This document shows, one piece after another, positions 40,474 to 54,539 of a stretch of DNA of 64,000 nt. The DNA is taken from the NCBI GenBank assembly GCA_004519485.1, contig CP038106.1:941501-1005500 (forward strand). The letters run 5' to 3'. Numbering within the stretch: position 1 is the first letter of the stretch; each line of letters starts with the position of its first letter. Below the pieces are notes generated by a model. That model searched no databases, was not told the DNA's origin, and saw only the letters and a program-made list of their open reading frames with translations. The DNA comes from Nannochloropsis oceanica (taxonomy: Eukaryota; Sar; Eustigmatophyceae; Eustigmatales; Monodopsidaceae). A program made the translations under genes and the position numbers.

Positions 40474-41798
40474 AAGGGGAGAGGACAAGTAAAATTGTAG
40501 GTTTAATATGATTGAAATGAAAAGAAAGAAATGGGTAGAGCACGTTTGATGGTTTTGTTTTCTCGTCAATAACTTTGTTTCTTCATCTGTCTATTTCCCT
40601 TTTCTCTTGTATCTTTTCTTCTCGACAACTTGGCTTCTAGTTGTGTTGGTTCAATATTGTTGTGGTTTAGGCAATGGACACAATTTAGTGCACTATTTTT
40701 CTCAATAAGAGAATTGCATTAGCTTTACACCCTCCTTTGTCGTTCTATACGTATTGGTGGGTGCTCGCTTGTGATAAGTCTTGCTCCGGCTCTCAACCAG
40801 AGGATAATGCACGGTAAAACGTCCACCGAGAACACACAAAAACACAAACACACGCCCCTACATTCCCGCTAATACAACTATTTACCCCTAGTCCTTTTCC
40901 TTGACTTGCGTGCGCACTTCTTCCCATCCTAAGAGTGAAATATTAGAACATTTAGACGATCAAACAAGGTTAGTATATGTGGAAAAATGCTCCGACATTG
41001 TCTTTTCATAGACCTGCTGCTCCACTGTATGCTGCTGCTTCTTGAGACGGCGGTATTCACTGCCCCTCCTGGTGCTGTCACTATTGCAGCTGGTGACAGC
41101 TTAATCGACTATTAAATGTAAAACATTATAAACACATTTGGGGTTACTTATTTGTTTGCTTGCAGGACCACTCTGTTGCTGCCACCGTCCCTTTTGCTGA
41201 TCTCTCGACCTTTCTCTATCTCCCTTCTTATCAGTCATGGTGTTTTTTTGCTATACCAAATACTAACTGATGGTAGCAGAGGTAATGATGGTATGGATGG
41301 CACCGCATCTTCACGTGAGGATTGAGGCATCTCTTATGCTTGTTGCTTGACAGACAGGGCGGCGGCCGCATCTTCTCATTCTCTTCCTTCCCTTGAACCC
41401 ATAAAATCAAAAAGGTGGAAGAGAAATACAAAAGCTTGCTCTACCCTCATCTCTCTTCTCCTCCCTCTCTCCCTGTCATTTCATCATCGCCATTGTTCCT
41501 GCTCTCTCTGCATGGTACACAGGCTGACACCCACATTAAACCCACACCCTCACCCACCCAAAGCTACAGCCACAACAGCAGCAGCCACATACACTTTCCA
41601 TGTCCCTAGCTCTCTACATATTCGCCCTCCACTTCTCCGTCCCACTCGCCTTTATTTCTCCCTTCGCAAAAAGAGCGGGGACGATGACAAGGTAGGGGGG
41701 ATGGTGGAGCCTCTCATCCCAATTATGGCAGACTCGTCTCGACAGACATCACTCTCAGCTATCATTATAATCCTCACATTTCCTCCTCTGGTGCTGGC
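40474..41798. other. Intergenic, one doubtful small gene
   Basis: Between the fusion-protein stop and the stop of the 41799 gene (convergent). It holds only the doubtful spliced ORF 40878-41239 and repeat-poor AT-rich DNA. An open plus frame 41347-41802 is low complexity. Confidence 0.45.
40878..41239 (-). CDS. Doubtful small spliced ORF
   Basis: ATG 41239 opens a basic peptide (MTDKKGDRERSRDQQKGRW). A donor-like GTAACC (phase 1) and acceptor GATTAAG lead to a frame-compatible coil-like segment (GSEYRRLKKQQHTVEQQ). A second donor GTCTAT (phase 0) and acceptor CTCTTAG give a basic end (DGKKCARKSRKRTRGK) and stop at 40878. Splice signals are weak and I recognise no family, so chance is quite possible. 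Confidence 0.2.
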
Positions 41799-42986
41799 CT
41801 AGTGATTAAGGTTGAGCTCCTCCAGCATGAAGGGCCCCATCGTCGCATCTGCCGACGGCGAGCCCACAGCTTCCTCCTCTTCCTCCACCTCCCCATACGA
41901 GGCCTGGGACGAGGACGAGGACGACAAGGCAGAGGCGGCAGGGGACACAGCGCTGGTGACGTCCTCATCTCCCCCCAGCCCGTCACTAGCAGAAGAGACA
42001 GAAGATGCCGTCGTCGCGGCCGTCGAGTTAGTGAAAGCCGAAAACGAGAAAGGGGTGTCTCCATCTTTCCTCCCTCCGTGTGCGTGGGCAGGAATGTGCC
42101 TCGTCGTCGCCATATCCGACCTTGCTATGGTATGGACAGCCAGAGCAGGCGGCGGGAGTTGCATAGCAGGCAAGGAGGTCGACAGCGATGGGCCATCCAA
42201 ACGGACGCCGGTCAATACACCATTTCGACCATTCTCCTCAATGCCTGCTGTTCCAGCCCCTGCTCCTCCTGCTTCTGCTTTAGAAAAGGCCTTGTTAATC
42301 AACAGAGAAAGCGCCGTCAAGGATGCCGACGATACTTCCACCTTGGCCTTGGCAGCGCCTCCCTCCCGTTCGCCCAGGAGACCGGTCACCACCGTGGGCC
42401 GTGTCTCTTCATCGTATTCGACTTGCCACTCACCAACTGGAGCGGTATCGCCCACAGAGCTAGGGCATGAAGTCGCCGTAAAATGCATTAAACTAGTTGC
42501 CAGCGACCCCATACGCTCCCTAAGGGATGAGGACAATTTGTGCCCTCCTTTTTCTCCGGCATACTTCTCAGTGTTCATGACAAGGTGTCCGCCGTTCTTC
42601 ACCGAAGGAGGGGGCAAAGAAAGTTGGGGGATCCTTTCCAAGAAGAGAGGGTTGGGCTCTGAAGAAGACATGCGGGGGGCGCGAGGAATACATGAATCCG
42701 ACATGGTTCGCAGGACTTTAGGATAGCCAAGGCCCGCCACTGCTGCTGTTGCTGCTGCCGTGATCATGGTTGTCGAGGGCGTGTCATGGCCCATCTCCCC
42801 CAGGCTGATGATGTTGTTATCATTGTTGTTGTCGTCACCCATGCTAATCGGCTGAGAGGCAATCCCGGACCGCCGGATGAGCATCAAAGGACAGGGTGGA
42901 ACCACTTCAACAATTGGATGTTGTGGCGCCGGTAGCTCCTCGAGCAGGTCAAGAGAGGGGACGACAGGCGAATGCGCGTGTTTCAT
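41799..42986 (-). CDS. Disordered uncharacterised protein
   Basis: Intronless frame of 395 residues, Ser/Ala/Pro-rich and largely disordered, ending in an acidic segment (GEVEEEEEAVGS) and MLEELNLNH. The segment PVGEWQVEYDEETRPTVVTG is the only stretch with normal composition and could be the conserved core. No transmembrane segment or known motif. The opposite strand is also open over 304 codons, so coding direction is not certain; the minus strand is preferred for its length and clean end. Confidence 0.5.
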   Translation of the reverse strand: MKHAHSPVVPSLDLLEELPAPQHPIVEVVPPCPLMLIRRSGIASQPISMGDDNNNDNNIISLGEMGHDTPSTTMITAAATAAVAGLGYPKVLRTMSDSCIPRAPRMSSSEPNPLFLERIPQLSLPPPSVKNGGHLVMNTEKYAGEKGGHKLSSSLRERMGSLATSLMHFTATSCPSSVGDTAPVGEWQVEYDEETRPTVVTGLLGEREGGAAKAKVEVSSASLTALSLLINKAFSKAEAGGAGAGTAGIEENGRNGVLTGVRLDGPSLSTSLPAMQLPPPALAVHTIARSDMATTRHIPAHAHGGRKDGDTPFSFSAFTNSTAATTASSVSSASDGLGGDEDVTSAVSPAASALSSSSSSQASYGEVEEEEEAVGSPSADATMGPFMLEELNLNH

Positions 42987-45900
42987 TACTTTTCGGAGGA
43001 AGGTTGCTCAATGGAGCAACAGTGATGACAGCGCCGTAAGATATATTGCGTGTAAGAGCTCTGTGAAGCGCTGAAGGTTGTTGCTGCTGGTTTGCTGGTG
43101 CTGATAATGTCACCTCCGACAGAATATAAGGCTCGGTTGATGATGGTTGGTTGTGCTGCGCTGCTTGATTTGAATAGAGATTATGTTTCTTGCTTAAAGC
43201 TGTCAGCGCTTTATCACGAACAGGAAAACACTGTTGCTGTACACTGGCTTGCTACTGCTGCTTCTACTATCTATGTGCAGAGCCGGTGTCACGAATAGAT
43301 TTTCTGGTGCCGCCGGCACATGTGTACGCTGCTGGTGTTCTTGATGATGCTCGTGGAAAGGATGCAAAACGCCATGGCTGCTCGCTGGCTAAAAGATGAA
43401 AGAGTGCCTGGGGCGCTGTGTTGGTGTTGGCGAGTGGGAGGTGGGTTGGGGGTGGGGAGCCGTGGTTAGAAGCAAATAAGAGAAACAACTGCACGACTTG
43501 GAGGCCGGACTCGGAGCGATAATGAACGTTTGCTCTACTTGCGCCCGGCGAGATTACGGAAAGGTACGATTCGCACTCCAAATAGAATACATGTCTGGTC
43601 ATTGTCTTTCTGTGCGCGGGTGTGAGTGCGACAAGAGTGTGTTCGTTTGCAGTGCGGGACAAAATGCAAGGCAAGATCAAGATCACAGTGTAGTGTAGTT
43701 TCCGTAGTTTCCTACAATCCAAATTATCGCGTGCAAACTATCTGCAGACAAATGCAAACACAAAGCCTCACAGACGAATGCCTCCTCTTAGGATAACACT
43801 CGACGGAAAGCCTTATTACCAACAAAATTTTATTCTCCCCTTATTTTGCCGAGTTTTAAATGGCTTTAACAGGTTTTGCACCAGCATGAGTCCTCCGATG
43901 GCCCATACAGGGCTAGGAGGAGGGGAAAAAAAGAGGAGGTCAGAGGGGAGACAACTTATACAGCGTCTGCACCACCTGCCGCGGTTGGTCATACCGGAGC
44001 TCATGTGGACGATCTTCTCCACGGACCTCACTCTCATACACCCGCAGGATGTTGCGTGCCCCATTGCCATCTCGAGATATGGAGTGTTTACAGGTTTTCT
44101 CGGATGGCCGGCACGTGAAATCCCATCTCCCCCCCTCCATTCCTCCTCCTTCTCCTCCCCCTCCCCCTCCCCCTCCTCCTGTTCCTTCTCCTCTTCCTGG
44201 CCTAGCTGCTGTTCTTGGCAAAGATGGCGAGGTCCATGGGAGGATCGAAAAAGTCATAGAAAAGTGCATTTCTTTTTCAATCCACACCCCAAGCTCTCGC
44301 TAAATGCTGCGTGTCCAAAGACATGGCCTCATCAGGGGCTGTCTATATCTCTTGCTTCCGAATGATTCACTTATTTTGAAGCTTTTATTTATTTTTAATT
44401 TATGTTTCATAATTCATATATTTTTATCAGAAACTATCCAGGAAGAAGATTATGATAAACGAGACTTAGTAATCTACTTCCTGGCTGCAGTTGTCTTAAG
44501 ACCGATAGTTTTGTGTTGCATTTACCTTTCGGTGATCCGGGAGATGAAGCAGCATAAGTATTTGACGAGATCTATCTTGTTTCATCCTCAAATTCAGCCA
44601 CACATTAGCGCGTGGTGGAGAGCTTTACGGATTCTCTGTTTTACATATAACTTAGAAATAAATGGCGGGTGTGCAAGCTTGTACTAAACCAATTTCAAGC
44701 GAAAAATGATGCCGGTCACGTGGGAGCAATCATCTCTCGAATTAAGCACTAAATGCTGCCAAACAACCACAAACGATGCCCAGTAAGATATTGCATATAG
44801 AGTTCTCATGCTGTTAAAGAAGGTTTAGTGACTAATTGCATTAGTCTTTGGCTTACCTTACTCTAGCGTGCATCCTCTGGAAAAGGGCTTTTTATGGCGA
44901 GTGCCGAAGCAGGCCGACACTGTATCCTGATCTGTATCACAGACCTCAAGGGTAGAGTGCTCAAATCTTATGCTACGGAGCCATCTCGGGGCTTGTGCAG
45001 CTCTTACACATGTTTGCCCATCCTTTACCGACCACAAACAGTGTCATCGATGTTTTCTGGCCCGGCTTGAGTTTCTCCAGGCCACGCCAATTTATGCTCC
45101 CTCCACAAACATTTGCGTTGAAAGAAACCATGCCTAACAAACAATAGTCGCAATCTTCAGGTAAAGCAACACATCCTGACATATAATGGGACATAACAGC
45201 CAAGAATCGCATAATATTTAGATGTTGAGCCAATTTCAGGTCCGCTCGATTCGCGCTTTTTCTTCCGAGAAAGAATTCAAACACATCACCACACATGAGC
45301 AAAAAAACACGTGGTGCCGGCCTACTGGGTCGCAAGCCTTTTGAACCACTCTCCTCGCAATCGTAACCTCTTTGTGGCTACAAATCCTGTCACTCCTTGG
45401 GCACTTCCCCCCCCGATTTCCTTGTCTCGGCCAGGGGGTGTCTGCTCGCCTCACACGAATGCATCCTCCACGCGTCCACAGCCCGAGATCTTGAGCCCGA
45501 GCCGTGTCTGCTGAGCAGGCCAGTGCCACCAAAATCTCAAAAATTATGTCAACGAAACACTGCTGACAATAAATAGAGATTTGAGATGTACGTGAACACT
45601 TGGAAATATTATACCATCCTCGGTCGCTTTAGACACCTCGTCTTCTGGTGCCTTTCCAAGCAACGGAAAAGACACACGTACGTAAATGCCCTTCTTTTCT
45701 GATGCCTGCCAAAGGCTCCGATGCGCCCCACAAAACCGACACAGAAGGACTCATGTAACTAGATAATGATAAAAATAGATTTTAAAAGCTACTTAAAACT
45801 TTTTTGGGAGCCATACATGCCAATAATTGGGCTGAACTCCGCAGGACACCCTCCCCCCACGAAGAGGGAGATCCTCGCTTTCTTCAGGCCTCTCCTTGGA

Positions 45901-46688
45901 TGCCGCTTACGCGTTTAAGCTTCTTTATTGCAGCGGCGGTCCTTTTGTGTGCCCTGGCGCTGTCATATCTTCTTTCCGAGGCCTCAGCACCGGCATTGAA
46001 GAACACCAGACCACTACGTGATCATGACCACCGAAAAGTGGCTCGTTTTCGCCGGCAATGAGACGCGTGCGTGGACGTTTTCGAACGTGGGGAGCGCTCT
46101 ATCTGATGGATTGGTTCGACCCTTGCTGACCCACACACGTCACCCCTTTGCATCCATCCTATTACATAATTTTACAGTGGATGCTACGAGAGGCCTAATC
46201 TCAGCTCTAGTGCATTCGGGGGAGACGAGGAGGTCTTTTTGTCCTCCTTGTCGGCGACGGCGGCTCTGATAAGTAAGTGATACGCACCACAGGAAAGAGA
46301 GGGGAGGGGTATTATTTGGGGGGGGCACTGAAGAGACACGGCAGAGAGACAGAGAGACAGTTGAGGCACAGGCAGCTTCTAAATCATGATCAGCCCGTAA
46401 GGCAGAGTATCTCTACACTTGGTGGCATGAGCCCGTGTGCGTGCGTGCCCTGGCCAGATTTTGATCTCGTCGGTGCGAATACTGTCATTTCTATGTCACA
46501 ACAAACGAATGAGCACCAAGGATTGTAGTCTCTCTCTAATCCCTCTTTTCTCGTAGAGGGGTGGCCTATGTAAGGCAGCTTTTCTGACTTGAAGGCAAAA
46601 GCAACGCGTCCGCAAACCACCACTAATTCCCTCCTCCCTTCCCTTAACCGGCACATCTAAACACGAAGTTTTCCAATTTGTCCGAAGC
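42987..46688. other. Gene-poor region
   Basis: 3.7 kb without a supported gene. Open frames of 80-195 codons (43778-44365 +, 44304-44687 +, 45335-44973 -, 45804-46061 +, 46018-46269 +) lack family motifs. The frame from ATG 45901 begins with a hydrophobic segment (LSFFIAAAVLLCALALSYLL) that could be a signal anchor, but the frame closes soon after. Gene remnants are possible. Confidence 0.5.
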
Positions 46689-49600
46689 ATGACGTTCTTA
46701 AATACGAATGACTCGAATAGTATGCAGTCTATGTGGACTTTGCACCTCAGTAACTTCTCCGAGCAGCAGGAGCAGCAGGAGCAGCAGGAGCAGGAGGAGG
46801 ATGAGCAACAGCACAACCAGCAGCAGGAGCAGCAAGATCAGCGACAGAAACAACAGGAGCTGCAGGCCAGCAGCATAGGTGGCGAAAAAATTGGAGGCAA
46901 CGGTAAGCTTTTCATTCTGTATCTATGCTTTGACCTTTTTGGTATTTGGATTTTACTTTCCATTAAGCATGAGTTGTGATTCTCATGTGTTTTTGTTTTA
47001 TCACCCTTAAAAGACCCTAGCAAACATTGTGGCTCGATCATACTCCCAATTCTCTCACATTTTCCAAAAACAAAACAGTGACTACACTGGGAAAAGGTCA
47101 TGCGGGGAGCCAAATGCATGGAGACGATGCGAACTGGACGTCAACCGCAGGAGGGGATGGAGGGGAAGGGGCAGAGGGAGGGAGTCAGACGGGTGATTTG
47201 GACAAAGCACTCGATAATACTCACGGCCGGCCGCATCACCTTTCTAACCTCAAGTCGTGCCTCACGCCTTCGTCAGCTTCCACGGCGGCAGCAGCAGTGG
47301 CTGTGGCTTTGAGTGCGAGTGACCAAGAGCAGCACAAGCATCAGCAGCAGAACTCTCATCAGAAGAATGTTTACCTGGACAACGGCGCTGGATGGCTGGC
47401 TGATTTCAAAATTTCTGGTTCGACCACAACTTCCACCTCTACCTCTCCTGGAGCGCTGTCCATGGCCAGCCTTCATACGCCGGCCCCTGCCCCGGGCTCG
47501 GTCTCGCACAACTCTTCCTCCTCCTCTTCCTCCTCGTCCTCGTGTTCGTCTTCACCCTCCCCATCCTCCTCCACCTCGTCCTCATGTTCCTCCTCGTCGT
47601 CATCTAATTCAGGGACTTCGACTGCCTCCCTTTCTGCGTCTCATTGCTCCTCATCCTTGCTGCTGGGCGCCTCCCCCTTCCATCCGCAGCTCTACACGAC
47701 AACAGTCAGTGACGTCGGCGGTTGGCGCGACGAAAAGGCAGACACGGTGGACATGCAGGTCCATTCTAAACCACCCACCCCGCCGCCTTCTACTTGCTCG
47801 ACGCTTATGGATACGGAGACGATAATGTCAAGCATGCATAGTGCTTTGCAAGGCGCTAATTCCTCCCCTATCAAGTTCCATGGCCTCTACGACCCGCGGT
47901 CAACGCAAGATGTGTCCAGGGCCTCGCTTTCAGTCTTGCCGCCGTCTTTCTCCTCAACCTCACCTCCGTTCACTTCCCCAGACTCCTTATCTTCCTCGTC
48001 CTCATCTCATTCTACGTCCTCATCGTCCTCGTCGTCCTCGTCGTCCTCGTCGTCCTCGTCGTCCTCGTCCTCATCTCATTCTGCGTCCTCGTCGTCATCG
48101 TCGTCATCGTCGTCCTCGTCCTCCAACTCGCCCACGCTTGAAGGCATGTCGCAAGGGGGGCTTCAGCCGTACAAAGGTAGTGGCCCCAGCCACTACAGCT
48201 CCTTCATGAATGGCAGTGACCAAGGGATGGCAAGGCCTGTCCTGGTCCCTGACGGTGGACGCGTATTTATCTCATCTTCTACTCGTTCGAAAACGCCGCC
48301 TAAGTTTGGGAAGCATATCTCCTTGGGTTCCATTCTTCACTCTCCAGCCTCCGCACTAGTGGTGAAACATACTCAGCACAAGCCGATCTACGTGGGAGCA
48401 CCGGGGAGCCAAAGCAATAGCTTCCATTGTCAACCGCAGAGTCAGCCTTATTCCCACCAGCATTACCATTATCAGCAATTTCAGCACAAGCACCACCAGG
48501 AGCAGCAGCAGTTGCAACAGGCTGCACCTACCCTCCACCACTCCTCCCGACAGATGGGCTTTGTCGAGGCGCAAGCTGCTTCACCCTTCCCCGGCGTTCC
48601 GGCTCCTCCTGCTGCTGGTACCGCTGCTCCTCTCGCTCTGTGTGAAGCCCCGGCGAGAAGCAGCAACAGAATTCGACACGGTAGCAATATCAGAGCCGGA
48701 AGTGGCGGTGCTTTTCCCCTGGGTGTTGTACCGCTCGATAAGATGTCTCGCACCGGCGGTGCAGTCCATAATTATCAAAATGGTGTTTCCTTCCCGCGGA
48801 ATTTTACTCATCCGCATTCTCCGTACCGGCAACTGCCGCACCAACACCATCAAGAGTACACGCACAACCACCATGACCCAGCCCCGGTTGTTCCGCAGCA
48901 GCCGTTCCCCACCCCAGTCCATTTCTACCACGCTCCAACAGGCTTTACACATGCATCCGCTTCAATTCCAACAGCCGGGGACGTCGATTTGCTGGAAGGC
49001 AGTTTTCGCAGCATAAATCTGACTTCGACCAGCGCCCCAGCGTCCCGCAACAACGCCGGGGTGCTGCCTCGCCCGACGCCCGCGCCGCCGAGCTCGCTGC
49101 CTTCGCATCATTCATTGCTGCGAGACCTTTTCCCCGTCGGTTTTCACTCTCCTCCCTCGGCTTCTTCCGCTTCGTCCTCTCCTCCCCATCTGGGACCACC
49201 TATGGCAGTGGTAGGCAGGGCGGTCATGCACTCACAACAGGAGCAGGAGCAGCAGCAGGAGCAGCAGAAGCAGCAGAAGCAGCAGGAGCAGCAGGAGCAG
49301 GAGCAGGAGCAGCGAAAGCAGCAGCAGCGGTTGGTGCAGCCCCAGCACGTGCCGCTGCTACCGGTAGTGACGAAGGCAGAGTCGAGGTCGATGGGGATCA
49401 AGGCGCCAGGATTGCCTGGCTCAGATCAAAGCAATGTCGCTTATGCTTCGATTATTAAATCGTTTGCGAGCATCGGGGACGAGACTGGGGCAGAAGAAGC
49501 ACTCAGTCAGCTGAAGGATAAAAATGTGAAGCCTGATGTTGTGATGTACAACGCGTTGTTGTCTGCATATGCGGCGAATGGCAATGTTGAAGGAGCCGAG

Positions 49601-51388
49601 GCAGTTTTGGGGAGAATGAGGGCGGGAGGGGCGGGTGATGGGAGGGCTGGGACCGGAGGGGGGGATTGGGGGAAGGGTGTTGAACCAAATGTGGTGACAT
49701 ATTCGAGCTTGATGAATGCGTATGCAATGTGCGGGCAGGTTGAGGGAGCGGAGGCGGTTTTGGAACGCATGCAAGTGCAGGGTGTACAGCCGAACCTGAT
49801 CACATTTAACTCGCTCGCGACTGCTTATGCACGCGATGGAAATATAGCGGGGGCGGCGGACGTGCTGCGGCGGATGCAGACAGACGCGCATGTGATGCCG
49901 AATACTGTATCATATAATGCAGTCTTGAGTGCTCATGCGCAATTAGGCTCGTGGAAGGGGGCGGAAGAGGTGATCCAACACATGAGCAAGAGCAACGTGC
50001 AGCCCAACGCCGCGAGTTTCAATACATTGATTGATGCCTATGCTGCTAAGGGTAACGTGGAGGGCGCTGAAAATGTTTTGCAGCGTATGAATAATCTAAC
50101 GGAGGTGGAGCCGAATGTGATTTCCTTCTCCTCTGTAATCAACGCTTATTCCATGAGGGGCGATTGGCGCGGGGCGGAAAATTTGCTGAGGCGGATGCAG
50201 TACCAGGGTGTGCAACCTAATCTCGTAACATACAACTCTTTGATGACAGCTTACTCGAAAGACGGCAATTACAACGGCGCGGAGGACGTATTGCGGCGCA
50301 TGCACGCTGACCCACACGTCGAACCCACGACGACAACGTATAATTTGCTCATCAACAGCTATGCTCAGAAGGGAGCTTGGAGGGGTGCGGAAGAGGTGCT
50401 CCAGCGTATGTTGTCCACCTCAATTACAGGAGGAGGGAGTTTGATTGTGCCGACGATAATGACTTACAATAGCTTGATAAATGCACATGCCAAGGACGGA
50501 AACTACAATGGGGCCCTTTCTGTGTTGGCGCGGCTATTGGAGCGAGGCGTAGAGCCCACCGTTACCACATTCAATTCGATTATCAAAGCTTTCAGTAAGG
50601 AGGGGCACGCAGAGGGCGCGGAAGGTGTGCTGGCACGGATGATGCATGAATTTGGGCTGGCAGCGAATGTTACGACGTGGTCGAGCGTGGTGAATGCTTA
50701 TGCGACTAGAGGGGATTTCGCTGGGGCAGAGGACGTTTTGGTGCGTATGCAGGAGTATGGGGTTGAGCCGAACGTGACTACCTTGTCGAGTGTGATTAAT
50801 GCTTATGCAAATAAGGGCTCGTGGGCGGGGGCGGAGAGTGTTTTGCGCCGTTTGGAGGCCAAAGGCCTGGAGTGTGATGTGATCACGATCAATAGTATGC
50901 TCAAGGTGTATGCAAATGCTCGAGACGTGGACGGCTGTGGGCGGGGCCTGGACCTGGTGCGGCGCTTGCTCGATTCTAGCCGACATAAACCCACGCACGT
51001 AACGTTCAAGACGCTTTTTACTCTTCTCCTTAAGCATCCGGATGAAACAAAACTTCATGCGGCACTAGCATTGTTGAATGAGCATTTACACGTGCGTTCC
51101 CGTACTTCATCCATATACGCGCCGCTGATTGAACTGTGCGGGGCAACGGGGCAGGTGGATCTGGCAATGCGCTACTTGGAAGAAGCCCGCCGAGGGGGGC
51201 ATGTTGATAAGTGTGTTTTGCGGGCGGCGCGGGCGGCCGGATTGAATACGGGGGGCGGTGGAGCTGGTTATGGTGGTGGGGACGATCATTTTCCTGGAAG
51301 GCGGGGGCGAGGTCAGGGCCACCATCATCACCATCAATATTACGCCGCACCGGCACCAGTGGGGGTTGTGCCTTTGATGCGGCGGTAG
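46689..51388 (+). CDS. Giant P-class PPR protein with low-complexity N-terminus
   Basis: Pentatricopeptide-repeat RNA-binding protein of 1507 residues. Exon 1 (46689-46902) is Gln/Glu-rich; the 176-nt intron (GTAAGC...AACAG) is phase 1; exon 2 is 47079-51388. Residues about 70-850 are low complexity: poly-Ser blocks (47510-47620, 47990-48125), His/Gln-rich and Gln/Glu-rich runs. From about residue 857 come some 14 consecutive 35-residue PPR motifs, for example VVTYSSLMNAYAMCGQVEGA and LVTYNSLMTAYSKDGNYNGA, nearly all with the helix-turn signature 'AYA..G...GAE.VL.RM'. The C-terminus is Gly/His/Arg-rich (GRRGRGQGHHHHH). PPR proteins usually act on organellar RNA, but no clear transit peptide is seen and the Gln-rich head is unusual. 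High similarity between repeats suggests recent expansion. Confidence 0.92.
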
Positions 51389-53212
51389 AGATAGAGTAGG
51401 CATGTTGCCTTAATTGGATGCTTCACGATCAAGTTGCCAAGTGGCATTCATGATAAATATACTGTGCGCGGAATCGTATTTTTTCCATTCTATTTAGATA
51501 TTTATACATCGAGATCATGACAGTTGCTCAAAAGTGACAGTAGGCAGCTAACCACGTTTTTGAATTACGCGCACGAGGATGGTGGGGCTGACAGGGGAGG
51601 ATAGCTAATGATGCCCAATTGTCTACAGTGTGGTAGAAGTAAGCTGATGGAATCTGGAGTATATAAATTAAGTACGTAGACTATGTTATTCTTTTTCTGA
51701 CCTAGCCTTTCGTAAGGCCGAGGATCACGTGACGAGAAAAAAGTCATAAGAGATAGAAGTCAAGCAACATTCAGGAAGTAGGGATAATAATGAGAGAGAA
51801 AAAAAGAGGAAATAAATGACAGAGGGCGTATGTGTGCATGTGTGGTGAATGTCCGAGACAGCAAATGGAGAAGTAGATGAATCTAGGAAGGGCAAGTTGA
51901 GAGAATCGCACAAAAAGACGTCTTGGGCAAGCCACCAGAAGGAGTTTGTAAAGGGTTTTAGGGCTCCTAGCAGCAGCAGAAGAATGAAGGGCTTGCATTG
52001 AGTGAGCAAAGACAATCACACGCGACGTGTGGGAGATTCTGAGGCGAACGACTAGACCAATTGTCGATGAACACAGAAACCTCACGCTTCGCACAAGCGA
52101 ACAGCAAAAGAGTAAGCATTTGTTTCATGTAGAAAAGAAGAGGGGAAAGAAGAGAATTAAAGAATGAGGGAACATGGGAGCAGCCGGAGAAAAAAGTGTC
52201 GCCCGCTTTCAGATATCAGAAAGAGAGAAAAGATAACTATAGGAGCGAAAATACGAAAAAAAGAGCGACAGGAGGGGTAGGAGGGAGCAGTCTGGTAAAG
52301 AGGCTTATCCTCTTTGGGAGAAAATGAGGGAAAGTTTACCAAATACAAATAGGAGAATAGCAAAAATACTTAGACGACAAGCAAACCCTAGTTTAGGTTA
52401 TAGCCCTTACCCAGTGGTAGCTGCGAGCACAATTTGTGTGTGTTTATGAATAAGGCGCTCTTCACCAAAATACCGAAAGAGCGCGGCTGTCGCAATCTCA
52501 GCATATTGTCCGCATTCCGTGCGCCTATGTACGAGGCAGAGGTATACGGTAGAAATGGGTTGAGAACAACAGCATAACAAAAACTGATGAAAGGCGGCCC
52601 ATTTTGAATCAGGCAGATCATAGCAAAAAACATGTCAGACAGAGAAGTCGGGTCGTCTCAGGTCTTTTGCGATTTCAAAAACACAGACCCATCGATCAAC
52701 ATTTGAACTTAGACACCTTTCATGCCTGTGTGATTTAGATTACGATATGACAAGAAGCACACAATTAAGTGATGACAAAACAAAACACCAAAAACTGACA
52801 CGAATAAACGAAAGAGGAGAGAAAAATGAGGAGAGAAGCAAACAAGAAGGGAATAAGAAAGGAGAGGAAAAAGCAGTAGCAAATAGCTTTTCCATCACTC
52901 GTTTTGACATCTGTCCATCTTATCTTTTTGTTATCAACGAGAATGTTGCCGTTCACAACAAGGCTTCATTCTTATTTTCGATTTTCCCTTTCTTTCCATT
53001 CCATCAAACACCGTGGGTGGATAAACGTGTCAATAGACACTTTCACATCACCACGCAACACCTCAAAAGACAGAGACGGAAACCTTCACACTTCGTCTTG
53101 CTCAACACAACTTATATTTAGATACTCCCTCTTTTCACCTTCCTCAGACAAACACCCACCAACAATCAACCGCATTTACTTCACATCCTTTCCCCTCCTC
53201 TCTCTAATTCCT
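51389..53212. other. Intergenic, no gene seen
   Basis: 1.8 kb between convergent genes (PPR and NDUFS7). AT- and purine-rich; only short open frames without motifs. It should contain both 3' UTRs. Confidence 0.5.

Positions 53213-54539
<1,327 letters not shown>

Noticed and set aside
41812-42726. 304-codon plus ORF opposite the 41799-42986 gene
   Set aside because: Mirror of the minus frame with strongly biased composition; the minus frame is longer, although direction is not certain.
44304-44687. 127-codon plus ORF with hydrophobic segments
   Set aside because: AT-rich sequence produces hydrophobic residues by chance; no motif and no supporting context.
44973-45335. 120-codon minus ORF with several Cys
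   Set aside because: Composition is protein-like, but there is no recognisable family and no clear splice partner.
45901-46269. Signal-anchor-like ORF and an overlapping second frame
   Set aside because: The two frames do not join by a plausible intron; either alone is too short to support.
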